Shown one piece after another: positions 34,430 through 43,961 of a stretch of 64,000 nucleotides of DNA. Positions within the stretch are counted from its first letter, which is position 1. Every line of letters begins with the position of its first letter. Position numbers and translations under genes: made by a program. The notes under the pieces are model-generated. The model was given only the letters and a program-made list of their open reading frames with translations, was not told the origin of the DNA and did not search any database. Source of the stretch: Fen-1308 sp035319185 (GTDB taxonomy: Bacteria; Nitrospirota; Thermodesulfovibrionia; Thermodesulfovibrionales; Dissulfurispiraceae); contig DATHDF010000067.1 in NCBI GenBank assembly GCA_035319185.1, positions 1 through 64,000 on the forward strand. The letters are read 5' to 3'.

Positions 34430-37400
34430 TATGCAGCACCTCCCTTCTTATTCACCCGGCCCGCTCTCACATTGCATGTGAAGACCTTGCCTTCATGGAT
34501 TGTGACATTAGGGTCGGCAACGAGCACGCTCAGGTTGTTCACCACATCTCCGCGCGCCGTGGCCTGCCACCCCCAGTGCCAGGGCAGGCCTATCTGATGC
34601 ACTGTCCTGCCCTCCACGCTGAACGGTTTCATCCGGCGGGTGACCAGCGCGCGTGCCTCTATTTCTCCTCGGGCCGTACGGATCGTAATATAGTCCCCGT
34701 TTTTGAAGCCCGTCTCAGCCGCGAGCTCCGGCGAGGTCTCGCAGAACAGCTCCGGCATAAGCTCGGAAAGCCACGGCAGCCAGCGGCTCATGGTCCCGCT
34801 CAGATAGTGCTCCGTCAGCCGATAGGTTGAAACAACGATCGGATATTTAGGATCGGCAACAAGATGATATGGGTTGCCTGCGACCTTCCAGACTTTGGCG
34901 AGCGGGTTCGACTCCTGATTATATAATGCATTATGCACCGGAGATTCATAAGGCTCGTAATGTGAGGGCAATGGTCCATCAACAACACCGAAAGGTGCGA
35001 AGAGCCAGGCTTTACCATCGGGCCTCATTATGAACGGATCGCCGCCTCCAAGCGAGTCGAAGCCGATTCCATTGTCCTTCCCGGTCGACCCCGGGGTCTT
35101 GGTCAGCAGGAAGTCGATACCCTCTCCCGAAGGCGAAATCCACGTATGCGCATTCTGGTCCCACCAGACGAACTTCTTCTTCTCGGACCACGGCTTGCCC
35201 TCAAGGTCCGCTGACGCGCGGTTGTACATAATATGCCGGTTGGCCGGCCACGCAAAGCCCCACTCCGGAGATATCCAGTTGTCGGCCTTTCGTCTTGCGG
35301 AATTGTTCTTACCTTCCTCCGGAATGACGCCGCTGTAAATCCAGGCGCCGCAGGCTGTAGTACCGTCCTCCTTGAGATTCGCGAATGACGGCACCGGTTT
35401 TTTGTCGCTCCAGGCGTATCCGTTGATTTCCTTGAGCACCTTGTATGCCGACGGCTCGTCCTTGATACGCCATTGCGCTACGTCGGAAGGCTCCGGACCA
35501 TAGTCCCAGAGGAGATTTCTGATCGCCCAGTCGCGCTCACTCGTAGAACCTGCATAAAGCTCTTTCAATTTCCTGCCGAGATGATATGTAAACCAGAGGT
35601 TGCTGCGAGCATCATTCGGCGGGTCCGCAGCCTTTTCGTGATACTGAAGCAGGCGCTGCGTATTTGTGAAAGAGCCTTCCATTTCAGGCACGCAAGCTGA
35701 TGGTAGGAAGAAGACCTCGGTCTTGATGTCGGCAGTCTTCAGCTCGCCTGATTTGATTTCAGGGGAGTTGCGCCAGAAGGCCGATGTTTCGGTTTCATAA
35801 AAATCGCGGACGACCATCCAGTCGAGCTTGGCAAGAGCTTTCCGCTGGAACCGCGCGTTCTGTCCTCCTACGCCCGGATTCTGCCCGAGACAGAGGAACC
35901 CTTTTATTTTGCCTTCCATCATCTCGACGAACATCGGCAGATGAGAATGGTCCCTCGTGATTTTTGGATGATAATCGTAGCCGTAATTATTTTCCTTTGT
36001 CGCAGCATCGCCGAACTGAGCCTTGAAATAGGAGACCGCGAACTTCGGATAATTACCCCAGTAGCTCGTTGATTGAGGCGTAGCTTCAGTCAGGATGAAA
36101 TCTTTTAATGTCACATGATTCTTGCGGCCGTCCGGCATATTAAGGTAGCCAGGCAGCGAATGATACAGGGTGGCGATGTCTGTAGACCCCTGTATCGATG
36201 CATGTCCGCGCAGCGCAAGCACACCGCCGCCCGGCCTCCCGATGTTGCCGAGCAGGGCCTGCAACATTCCGGCGGTCCGGATGATCTGCACCCCAACTGT
36301 ATGTTGGGTCCAGCCGACTGCATAAGTTATGTTGGATGTCCTGTCGCGGCCCGAATTGTTGAGCAGGGTTTCGGCTACCTTTAGGAACGTCTCCCTGGAA
36401 CAGCCGCAGACCTTCTCGACCATTTCCGGCGTATACCTCGAATAATGCCTTTTCATGATCTGGAATACGCAGTGCGGGTCCTGCAGGGTTGGATCCGTTT
36501 TGGGACGCCCCGGCACCCGCTGAAGCAGCATGTCGCTGAACGTCTTTGCTTCAGTGACCGAAGGAGCAGGCGCGGCTTGCCGCTGATAGGCCCAGCTCTT
36601 ATTGTCGTAGTACTTGAACTTCGGATCGGTTGAGAAGCCTGAAAAAACGCCGTTCAGGTCTTCTGTGTCTTTAAATTCCGGATTGATCAATGTGGCCGCA
36701 TTGGTATAGTTGACAGTGTACTCACTGAAAAAAGGATCATTCTTCCAGCGCTCGCTATTGATCACAAAAGTAATGAGCGCACCAAGGAATGCGATGTCCG
36801 TGCCCGCTCGTATCTGAGCATGGATGTCGCACATCGCTGATGTGCGCGTGAAGCGCGGGTCGACATGCATCAGCACAGCGCCGTGTTCAGTCTTTGCCTT
36901 AAGCGGCCAGCGGAAGGCTATCGGATGGCACTCGGCCATGTTCGAGCCCATGATCATTACCGCATCGGAATGTTCGAGGTCACGTGGAAATGTTGTTGAA
37001 CCTCCGCGTCCGAAGCTGACCCCCAGACCGGGGACCGTGGAGGAGTGTCATATTCGTGCCTGGTTTTCGACTGAGACAACCCCGATGCCGTGCATAAGCT
37101 TCTGTTGTATATAGTTCCACTCATTGTCTATCGTAGCGCCGCCGAGCGAGGCGATAGCGTAAGTGTTCATCACGCGTTTTTTTGTCGTATTGCCCCTCTC
37201 ATCGGTGACATCGTCAAACTCGTTGAAGTTGTCGTCGCGGGTCTTCTTTACCAGTTGAGTGATGCGGTCCATTGCCCAGTCAAGAGGCTTGTCTTCCCAA
37301 TGGTCGCTTCCCGGCGCACGGTATTTGACCTTTGTCCAGCGCAGGTCGTTCATGACTAGCTGATATGTGGCGGCTCCCTTGGGGCAGAGCGTGCCTTCGT

Positions 37401-37650
37401 TTATTGGCGAATCCGGATTGCCTTCGATATTTATGATCTTTCCAGCCGAATCTACCATTATCAACTGACCGCAGCCGACCGAGCAGTATGGACAGACGCT
37501 CGGCACCTGTTTTCCCGTTTTCATCGGCACTTGGCCGGACTGTTTTTTCATGTCGCCGGATGAAACGCCCCAGCTGCCACTGTCAGGAACGATCGAGGCG
37601 CCGAGGGCGCTCGTTGAAATTTTCAGAAACTGCCGCCGCGTGACCTGCAT
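34429..37650 (-). CDS. fdhA: Formate dehydrogenase catalytic subunit, selenocysteine-containing
   Basis: A single gene of 1074 codons is read through UGA at 37050-37048 (residue 201 = Sec). Residues 1-20 carry a twin-arginine signal (TRRQFLK); Cys53, 56, 60 and 89 (VCPYCSVGCG.. GTLCPKG) bind [4Fe-4S]. The Sec context is ENQARI-U-HSSTVPGLGVSFGRGG, the invariant FdnG/FdhA pattern with the His next to Sec, followed by MIMGSNMAECHP. The molybdopterin-binding body and C-terminal dinucleotide-binding domain (LVADPKYPIVVSTYRLTEHY, SPELAAETGFKNGDYITIRTARG) are intact. The protein oxidises formate to CO2 in the periplasm. Ordinary ORF callers would split it in two. Confidence 0.95.
37018..37050 (-). 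promoter_or_regulatory. fdhA UGA (Sec codon) and SECIS hairpin
   Basis: After UGA (37050-37048) come 18 nt, then loop GGUCU (37029-37025) closed by stem GGUCCCC/GGGGGUC (two wobbles). The loop and spacing closely match the SelB-binding SECIS of E. coli fdhF and fdnG (AGGUCU loop 17 nt after UGA). Confidence 0.88.
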
Positions 37651-38025
37651 ATTCGAGTTTTCTCCTTTTCAAGCTGGGTCTTAAAACAGTCCAGATTCCT
37701 TAAAAGTATAGTGAGATTTGATGCATTACAATAGAGTGTAGCTGGTCTAATTTTGTTTAAAGTGTCTTACTGACTAAAACCGGCTCATTCAACAACTTCT
37801 TAGCCAAATTACATTTCGCATTTTGTCCTATCGTAATGAGTTGATATTTCTGCCAAAACACTCAGCAGACCTGAAAAGAAACAAACGTTTCGTTCACTGA
37901 AACAGTAGAGGCCGCCGATCCAGCAGCTTTTTTTTTGCTTGCAAGTATCTCACGATTCTTGTCACTTCAGCCCGGATTGATACAATTAAAGAAAAGATAA
38001 TAATGCCTGGATGGAGCGTGCCCAT
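37651..38025 (+). other. Gene-free interval with a promoter for the DUF3455 gene
   Basis: AT-rich; it should also contain the fdh promoter on the minus strand, which I could not assign. No ORF is credible here. Confidence 0.5.
37959..37986 (+). promoter_or_regulatory. Candidate sigma-70 promoter for the DUF3455 gene
   Basis: TTGTCA, 16 bp, TACAAT (extended by TGA), 40 bp before the ATG. The string TGATACAATTAAA recurs just upstream of the pirin gene (about 42532-42544). Confidence 0.5.
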
Positions 38026-38571
38026 ATGAAACGATCGAGGACAGCATTCGCTCTAATAGCGGGGATTGCGGTTTTGAATCTCTGTTGCTTAGGGTTAGCT
38101 AATTCTTCAGACCAACAGGTTCCTGAGTCGCTTAAAGTTCCGGCAGATCAGACTTTGTTTTTAAAAGCAAGAGGCGTCGGCGTCCAGATATATGAATGTA
38201 TGGAAGACAAGACAGATTCCTCAAAATTTAAATGGACATTCAAGTCGCCTGAAGCCAGCCTTTTCGACAACGCCGGAAAGCAGATAGGCAAACACTATGC
38301 AGGTCCGACATGGAAAGCTGATGATGGAAGCACGGTGGTAGGCTCAGTCGGCCAGGTATACGACAGTCCCAATACAAATTCGATACCGTGGCTTCTGTTG
38401 AGGGCTAAGTCAACTTCCGGGCCCGGCATATTCAGCCACGTCATTAGCGTTCAACGTTTGAATACCATGGGCGGAAAAGCGCCTTCAGATGTTTGCGAAA
38501 AGGAGCAAGTAGGCAAAGAGATACGAGTACCTTACAAAGCCATGTACTACTTTTACACCTTACGGCAGTAA
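38026..38571 (+). CDS. Exported DUF3455 protein
   Basis: This 181-residue protein has a signal peptide (FALIAGIAVLNLCCLGLANS; cleavage near LANSS, with Cys residues before it that could also act as a lipobox). Mature part: PESLKVPADQTLFLKARGVGVQIYEC, FKWTFKSPEASLFDNAGKQIGKHYAGPTWKADDGSTVVG and the C-terminal IRVPYKAMYYFYTL, all typical of DUF3455. The function of the family is unknown. ATG at 38026 is chosen because GGAGCG lies 9 nt upstream. Confidence 0.82.
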   Translation: MKRSRTAFALIAGIAVLNLCCLGLANSSDQQVPESLKVPADQTLFLKARGVGVQIYECMEDKTDSSKFKWTFKSPEASLFDNAGKQIGKHYAGPTWKADDGSTVVGSVGQVYDSPNTNSIPWLLLRAKSTSGPGIFSHVISVQRLNTMGGKAPSDVCEKEQVGKEIRVPYKAMYYFYTLRQ

Positions 38572-39047
38572 CGGCCGAGAAAACGCTGCTTGACTTGCAC
38601 AAAAAAGATTATTGTTAAAGCTATATTAGGGTAATTCCGCGAGATTTTGATACAAGGGCTTTGTCATGGGCTCCGTCAATGAATTTTGAAAGTCTGGCAA
38701 ACATCACTGTAAATCAAAAGTGAACCTCCCCGTGGCAAGCACCTGAATTGCACGCACTGCCGGAGCATTCACAGATATGAAGAGGTTCAAGATAACTGCC
38801 AAAAGCCGATTGCAACGTCTTTTTCTCCTACTACGCATTCATGGTATAAGTAAGTATAAGTTGTTTGGTCGCAGTCAGTATTGACCATGGGGCAGGAGAA
38901 CGTGCTACTCTCTGGGTCATTGAATCCTAGTTCCAGTATGTTCCCTGCCTCCCAAAGCCATAATAAGTTGATTGGGCCAAGAGCCCTTGTCACGGTGGAG
39001 AATTGGTTGGGAGGCATCCTGCCTTATTTAGTAAGGAGGTGCGAGGA
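38572..39047 (+). other. Noncoding left part of the IS110-family element and preceding spacer
   Basis: There is no ORF of note. The right-hand part (from about 38800) is likely the long noncoding left end of the IS110 element; its outer boundary could not be fixed because IS110 elements lack long terminal inverted repeats. Confidence 0.4.
38946..39016 (+). ncRNA. Structured leader of the IS110 element, possible bridge RNA part
   Basis: A perfect 10-bp inverted repeat, TGCCTCCCAA (38946-38955) and TTGGGAGGCA (39007-39016), encloses an inner hairpin GGGC-CAAGA-GCCC (38974-38986). It lies 31 bp before the transposase start. IS110-group elements encode a two-loop bridge RNA in this noncoding end that guides recombination. 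Assignment as bridge RNA is inference from position and foldability. Confidence 0.4.
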
Positions 39048-40234
39048 ATGACTGAGATCTTTGTAGGTGTAGACGCAGCCAAAGAGTATTCGACGGCGCA
39101 AGGAATTGATCGGGACTCCAAGAAACTGTTTTATCTTCGTTTTACGATGGATGCCGTAGGATTTGCCGAGCTCAAGAGGACCATCGTAAAACATGCAGAC
39201 GATCTTGGCAAAGTAACAGTTGCAATGGAATCGACGGGATGTTACCACATCAATCTCTTTTCCTTTCTGTGTTCTGAAGGGATCCGATGTGTTGTTGTTA
39301 ATCCGCTTCTGATCACAAATTTCGCCAAGCTGTCGCTGCGTAAGACAAAGACAGATAAGAAGGATGCATTAACAATAGCCCAGTTTCTTGTTGCCAATGA
39401 AGGATCTCTGCAATCTCAGGCATTATCCCGGGATACACAGGATCTGCGGGACCTTGCCCGGGAAAGGGAAAGCTTAACGATGCTTATAGCCAGTATGAAG
39501 ATAGACATTCGGCGATTACTTCAGACTACCTTCCCAGAACTTGAATCTCTTTGTAAGAAGACACTATGCTTCACTTTCTGCAGCGCTTCCCGTCAGCGAG
39601 ATTGATCGGAGGGGCAAAGCTAAAGGATATCGACAAGGCGTTAATCTTCCCTGGAGAGGCGCGCAAGCGAGTTCAGGTGACGGCCGAAGAGATAAAGCGT
39701 GCGGCAAAGCGCTCGGTAGCATCAGCCGGTGTTGCCAAGGAGTTGATTTTTTCTGAGAAAGTCGCGACCGTACTTTATCTCCAGGGCAAACAAGAGAAGA
39801 TTACAGAAGCCCTGATCGAGGCCTGTGAGGCAATGAGAATAGAGGATCTCGACATAATAAAGTCACTTGATGGAGTTGCCGATATAACTGGTGCTACATT
39901 CCTTGCAGAACTCGGAGACATATTTAACTTCGGCTCTTACAAGCATGTGATAGCTTTTGCTGGGCTGGATCCCGCGATCTATCAGTCAGGACAACATGAA
40001 GGCAATGGTGGAATATCGAAACGCGGCAATCGGCATCTCAGATGAGTCATCTTCATGATGACCATGTGCGCTGTCCGTAGTGAGAATGTCTTTAAAACAT
40101 ATTTTCTTAGAAGGAAGCAGGAAGGATTGCCACCTATGAAAGCTGTACTTGCCACTGCACATAAGCTTATCAGAGTTGTATTCTCAATGCTTTCAAAAAG
40201 AACAATGTTCAGAAAGGAGGTGCCTGGGGTATAG
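39048..40234 (+). pseudogene. IS110-family transposase, inactivated by a frameshift and a nonsense codon
   Basis: The N-terminal RuvC-like DEDD domain is intact: FVGVDAAKEY (Asp9), VAMESTGCYH (Glu61), KTKTDKKDAL (Asp103, Asp106). Near 39561-39566 the frame shifts; the new frame continues FLQRFPSARLIGGAKL and the C-terminal serine-type domain (GVADITGATFLAELGDI, FAGLDPAIYQSGQHEGNGGI, SKRGNRHLR). A TGA (40043-40045), one change from CGA, interrupts it before VIFMMTMCAVRSENV.. to the natural stop at 40234. ATG follows AAGGAGGTGCGAGGA. Without programmed frameshifting and readthrough it cannot make a full enzyme. The following 30 bp would be the short right end. Confidence 0.88.
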
Positions 40235-40264
40235 TTGACTGGAACTCTGCATGTTCAGATCACT

Positions 40265-41488
40265 TCACTCTATCATCGTAAACCGCGGCATCCCTGAACC
40301 GTAACCGCACAACTCGCCCTTGATCTCAGCCAGCTGCTGGTCGGTAGGTTCGCCGGAAGCGTAGGCATCCTTGAAAAAGTCGCTGCCAGTGCGGGCAAAG
40401 TTTTTCCCGCGGTTGTCCGCAATGTTTTTAAGAGATTGCTCGAGGGTGTTGGCCTGCGGATTGCGGCAGACGTATTTGCGGACCGCCATCAAAACCTGCC
40501 GGTAAACGGGCGGGAACCATTTCTCGGGCTCGGTCTTGTCTCTGCGGTAGAGTTGGAAATTCTTCACGTCCCACCCCTTGGTGCCGTGCTGCATGCGCAG
40601 CTGGACTTCCGGGTCTTCGGCTGTGAATTGCATGGCGTAATCGTAGGCTTCGCGGTCGGAACGGGTTTTCAGCACCATGCAGTCCCAGAAATGCCCGGCG
40701 AGGATCTTGCTGAGTTTGGAGGCGCTATCGGCTTTCCAACCCAAAATGGCCTTGGCACTGACTTCGGCCCTGAACTTTTGGCTTTTCATGATCTCGCAGC
40801 CGTCGATGTAGACCAAACTGGAGGAAAGATCGGACCGCTGCTTTTTTAGCAGGTCGAAGAAGCCGTTGGTGATGCTCAGGTAGTAAACCTTTTTTTCGTT
40901 CTCCCTCACATAAGGAGTCCCGGCAATGACGAAGGGCCTCACGGCTCTGGCTTGCAGGCCGAACTCCTGCTGGATGCGCTGGTCGATGTATCGGTTCAGG
41001 GCTTCCGGTGTCTGGTAGGTCTCAGGAATCCGTTCGCCGGTGGAAAGCAGGTAGGTGCCGTCATCCGAAGCTCCTCCGTGCGTGCTGATATAAATGACAC
41101 CGGGTGAAGTCAGGCATGCATCGTAAATGGCTTTGACGGTAACTTGCTGGTTGACAAAAGGCTTCCCGCCCAAGAGGGTGTAGCCTGCGGCAGCCGCTTT
41201 TTGTTGAAGACGCGCCAAGAGCGCGTCGTCGTAGGAAAACAGGTTTCCGTCGTCCCGTGGGTCTTGCGGGGCATTGAATGGGGAGAAGAGGGCCATGGTC
41301 TTATGGCTAGGGGCGTCGCCATGTGAAACTGGTTCGGGCTGGTTGACAGTCCACGTAGCAAAACGCATGCTCCGAAGCATTTGGATAACATTTTGTTGCA
41401 GGGGCTGAGCGAACGACGGGCAAACAAACATAACTACCATCCACGACAAGGCAACGATCCCGAGGCTGGCCTTCACGGATTGGTGCAT
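40265..41488 (-). CDS. Exported protein with clan CD-like His/Cys dyad (putative cysteine peptidase)
   Basis: This 407-residue protein has a signal peptide (IVALSWMVVMFVCPSFA, cleavage before QPLQQN). Then VIYISTHGGASDDGTYLLS (His137-Gly) and SSLVYIDGCEIMKSQKF (Cys231) are arranged as in caspase/gingipain-type clan CD folds: a hydrophobic strand ending in HG and a second strand ending in xGC. I do not recognise the family, and the dyad call rests on these motifs alone. ATG 41488 follows GGGAGGCCGT. It directly borders the IS110 remnant. Confidence 0.55.
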   Translation of the reverse strand: MHQSVKASLGIVALSWMVVMFVCPSFAQPLQQNVIQMLRSMRFATWTVNQPEPVSHGDAPSHKTMALFSPFNAPQDPRDDGNLFSYDDALLARLQQKAAAAGYTLLGGKPFVNQQVTVKAIYDACLTSPGVIYISTHGGASDDGTYLLSTGERIPETYQTPEALNRYIDQRIQQEFGLQARAVRPFVIAGTPYVRENEKKVYYLSITNGFFDLLKKQRSDLSSSLVYIDGCEIMKSQKFRAEVSAKAILGWKADSASKLSKILAGHFWDCMVLKTRSDREAYDYAMQFTAEDPEVQLRMQHGTKGWDVKNFQLYRRDKTEPEKWFPPVYRQVLMAVRKYVCRNPQANTLEQSLKNIADNRGKNFARTGSDFFKDAYASGEPTDQQLAEIKGELCGYGSGMPRFTMIE

Positions 41489-41567
41489 ACGGCCTCCCTT
41501 CACGGTAACGCGTTTTTCAGCGGCGAGTGAATCGAGTCCGTTGAAGATAATTGTTCAGCATTTTCAA

Positions 41568-41942
41568 CTACCTCTTTTTTTCATTCACAATAGAAATGAG
41601 TGTGTCACTCCTCATCTTGCCAGTCTTCATATCCCTCCACGGATTCTGAATCGTCACGCTAAGTTTTTTGCTATTCTCAAATTTTGCCCCTTCCTTATCC
41701 TCGAATAATACTTTCAAGTCTTTTTGGCCTTTGTAATATGCTATAACCTTGGCTATGCTATCATTTGTAAGATATGCTGCACCATCAAGCTTAAGACCAT
41801 CTTTTAGAAACTTTGCAGTCTCAGCATCCGGCTTGGCTCCAGGATAAACCGGAACACTATTTTTATCATCTGCGCAAACTGTCCCAACAATCGCTAAGAA
41901 AAATAGACAAAGTATTAACACAGCAATCTTTTTGTTTGACAT
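41568..41942 (-). CDS. Small secreted protein of unknown function
   Basis: This 124-residue protein has a signal peptide (IAVLILCLFFLAIVGTVCA, cleavage before DDKNS) and a mature part with VPVYPGAKPDAETAKFLKDGLKL and IAKVIAYYKGQKDLKVLFEDKEGAKF, a pattern I have seen in small periplasmic proteins of anaerobes that begin with YPGA. ATG at 41942 follows AAGGAGAATAATC; an in-frame ATG 57 bp upstream is ignored. No catalytic motif is visible. Confidence 0.7.
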   Translation of the reverse strand: MSNKKIAVLILCLFFLAIVGTVCADDKNSVPVYPGAKPDAETAKFLKDGLKLDGAAYLTNDSIAKVIAYYKGQKDLKVLFEDKEGAKFENSKKLSVTIQNPWRDMKTGKMRSDTLISIVNEKKR

Positions 41943-42576
41943 GATTATTCTCCTTTTTTTAAGATCTAGCGCCGCTGCTAGCTGGTATTTGAGATCCAAG
42001 TAGTAACGTTTATTGCATGCCTCCTCTGATCTAGCTTTCCTGTAATCTATATTTTGCGTTACCTGCTATAGTTGCTGGATGCATCAATTATAACACCACC
42101 ACTACTAATGGTGCTCTATTAACCTGCCTGTTCATAAAACAGGTGTAATAAGTTGATACCAATTTAACCATAATGGACCTCCTGACTGGTCAACATTAAA
42201 GTTGCGCCCAGAAAAATCGATCAAACCAAGAGGCTACTGATAGCATATGCTTGTGAAATGCGAGTGTTTAGAGTATTTCGGCAGTAGTCGTATCGATCAT
42301 AGCGTTTAGTACAGCACGAATCATGCGCTGTCGATTTATATCAGGTGTGAGAGTTATTTTCGGAAAGCTTACCCTAGTCAATAAATTAGCCCCGCGATTT
42401 GCAGGTGTTTTTGAGAAGCACGGCCTGTGAATATCTCTTTCTACCTTGATATCTATTCGGAACGGCCAATTCTGAGGATAACTGAGCAAGTCATGCCTGC
42501 GTTCCCGAAAAAGCGGCTCTTTCTGTGAAAGCTGATACAATTAAAAAAGTATCCGATTTCACAGGAGGCCGCTACC
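41943..42576. other. Gene-free interval upstream of pirin
   Basis: No supported gene. A minus-strand ORF at 42268-42540 begins with TTG, has no ribosome site and overlaps the probable pirin promoter. TGATACAATTAAA near 42532 repeats a string found in the DUF3455 promoter. Confidence 0.45.
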
Positions 42577-43485
42577 ATGTCGCGAAAAATAAAGAAGGTG
42601 TGGAAAAGCAAGCCCACTATCGAGGGGGCTGGTGTGCATCTCAGGCGCGCCTTTGGCTACTATCAGGTCCCTGAACTGGACCCTTTTCTTCTCCTTGATG
42701 ACTTCCATTCCAGCAATCCCGCCAATTACCTCTCAGGCTTCCCCTGGCATCCCCACCGGGGGATAGAGACAATCACATACGTCCTTCACGGCAAGGTTGA
42801 ACATGGCGACAGCATGGGAAACAGCGGCGTTATCTCTCCCGGAGATGTGCAGTGGATGACGGCGGGAAGCGGCATCATTCACCAGGAAATGCCGAAAGGA
42901 GACACGGGCAGTCTTCTCTGGGGATTCCAGCTCTGGGCAAACCTTCCCGCAAAAGACAAGATGATGGATCCGCGCTATCGAGGCATAACATCCGATGAGA
43001 TTCCGGAAAAAACACTGGCATCAGGTGCCAGAGTGAAGGTCATATGCGGTCGAATCGATGGAGTCACCGGACCTGTGCAGGACATTATCACAGAGCCCGA
43101 GTATATCGACGTCTCAATGCCTGCCGGAACGACCTTCGTCCATGCGGCGACCTCGGGTCACACTGTCTTTGCCTACGTGATCGATGGAAGCGCTTTTTTC
43201 GACGAAGAGCGGAATCCGTTCGCACATGAGATGATAGGCAATAATTATTTTGATTTCAAGAGAGAATGCAGGTTCGGCGCTGAAACCCTTGTTCTTTACG
43301 AGCCCGACGGCAATGAAGTTGCGATCACGACGGAGGACTCGCCGGTGAGATTTCTTCTGGTTTCAGGCAGGCCGATTGGAGAACCTGTAGCCTGGTACGG
43401 CCCTATAGTAATGAATACCCAGGAGGAACTGCAAATTGCCTTTGATGAATTCGAAAGAGGCACATTTGTAAAATACGGTCACTGA
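42577..43485 (+). CDS. Pirin family protein
   Basis: This 302-residue protein is a two-domain cupin. Domain 1 holds the pirin metal site: FPWHPHRGIETITYVLHGKVEHGDSMG (two His plus a third) and WMTAGSGIIHQEMP (His). Domain 2 starts around GPVQDIITEPEYIDVSMPAG. Bacterial pirins bind iron; some have quercetinase-type activity, others act as redox sensors. ATG follows ACAGGAGGCCGCTACC. It is a lone gene. Confidence 0.93.
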   Translation: MSRKIKKVWKSKPTIEGAGVHLRRAFGYYQVPELDPFLLLDDFHSSNPANYLSGFPWHPHRGIETITYVLHGKVEHGDSMGNSGVISPGDVQWMTAGSGIIHQEMPKGDTGSLLWGFQLWANLPAKDKMMDPRYRGITSDEIPEKTLASGARVKVICGRIDGVTGPVQDIITEPEYIDVSMPAGTTFVHAATSGHTVFAYVIDGSAFFDEERNPFAHEMIGNNYFDFKRECRFGAETLVLYEPDGNEVAITTEDSPVRFLLVSGRPIGEPVAWYGPIVMNTQEELQIAFDEFERGTFVKYGH

Positions 43486-43503
43486 TGGGCACAAAGAAAA
43501 AAT

Positions 43504-43579
43504 TGGTGGCGGTGCAGGGATTTGAACCCCGGACACTGCGAATATGAGTCGCATGCTCTACCAACTGAGCTACACCGCC
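43504..43579 (-). tRNA. tRNA-Met (anticodon CAT)
   Basis: A complete cloverleaf on the minus strand: acceptor GGCGGTG/CACCGCC, D arm with AGCTCAGTTGGTAGAGC, anticodon stem TGCGA/TCGCA around CTCATAT, T arm with GGTTCAAATCC, encoded CCA. The first base G pairs with C, so this is an elongator or, if lysidine-modified, an Ile2 species; identity elements look like elongator Met. Confidence 0.96.
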
Positions 43580-43591
43580 GTCGGAAGGATT

Positions 43592-43621
43592 AGTATATCA
43601 AAGAGGGTCTGTATCAGGCAA
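43592..43621 (-). promoter_or_regulatory. Promoter of tRNA-Met
   Basis: On the minus strand TTGCCT, 18 bp, TATACT, ending 12 bp before the tRNA. Confidence 0.55.
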
Positions 43622-43961
43622 CTGGCACCGCCCGCCCATTGAGTTTCCAGACTCTGTCTTTATTTTACATCCGCCATTGCCAAATAAAGGAAACCGCTAT
43701 ACGCTTTACGCACTTTCCACAATTGCAAGTATTCATAAAAGTTAGTACCATCTCCGTAAAAGCAGGGGTTTCCCGCAGACCTGATCTGTCCTGACCTCCG
43801 ATGCAATCGCGCGGGTCGATTACTCCGCGCATCGTGTAAAAACTTCCTGTCGGACGCCGAAGGTGAATATTTTTCATTCGGCAGATGCAAGAGCGGGGCA
43901 CTGCCCGCCGCAATATGAATGTGAATACCTCGGTGCGGGTATGCACGAGAAGGAGGGCAAC
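43622..43961. other. Gene-free interval before the DUF6345-like gene
   Basis: Two overlapping minus-strand ORFs (43660-43890, 43665-43946) have no ribosome sites and I do not recognise them. No RNA was found. Confidence 0.4.

Noticed and set aside
42268..42540. Minus-strand ORF of 90 codons
   Set aside because: Begins with TTG without ribosome site, overlaps the probable pirin promoter, and no family is recognisable.
43660..43946. Two overlapping minus-strand ORFs
   Set aside because: Neither has a ribosome site or known motif; they are mutually exclusive frames of the same bases.
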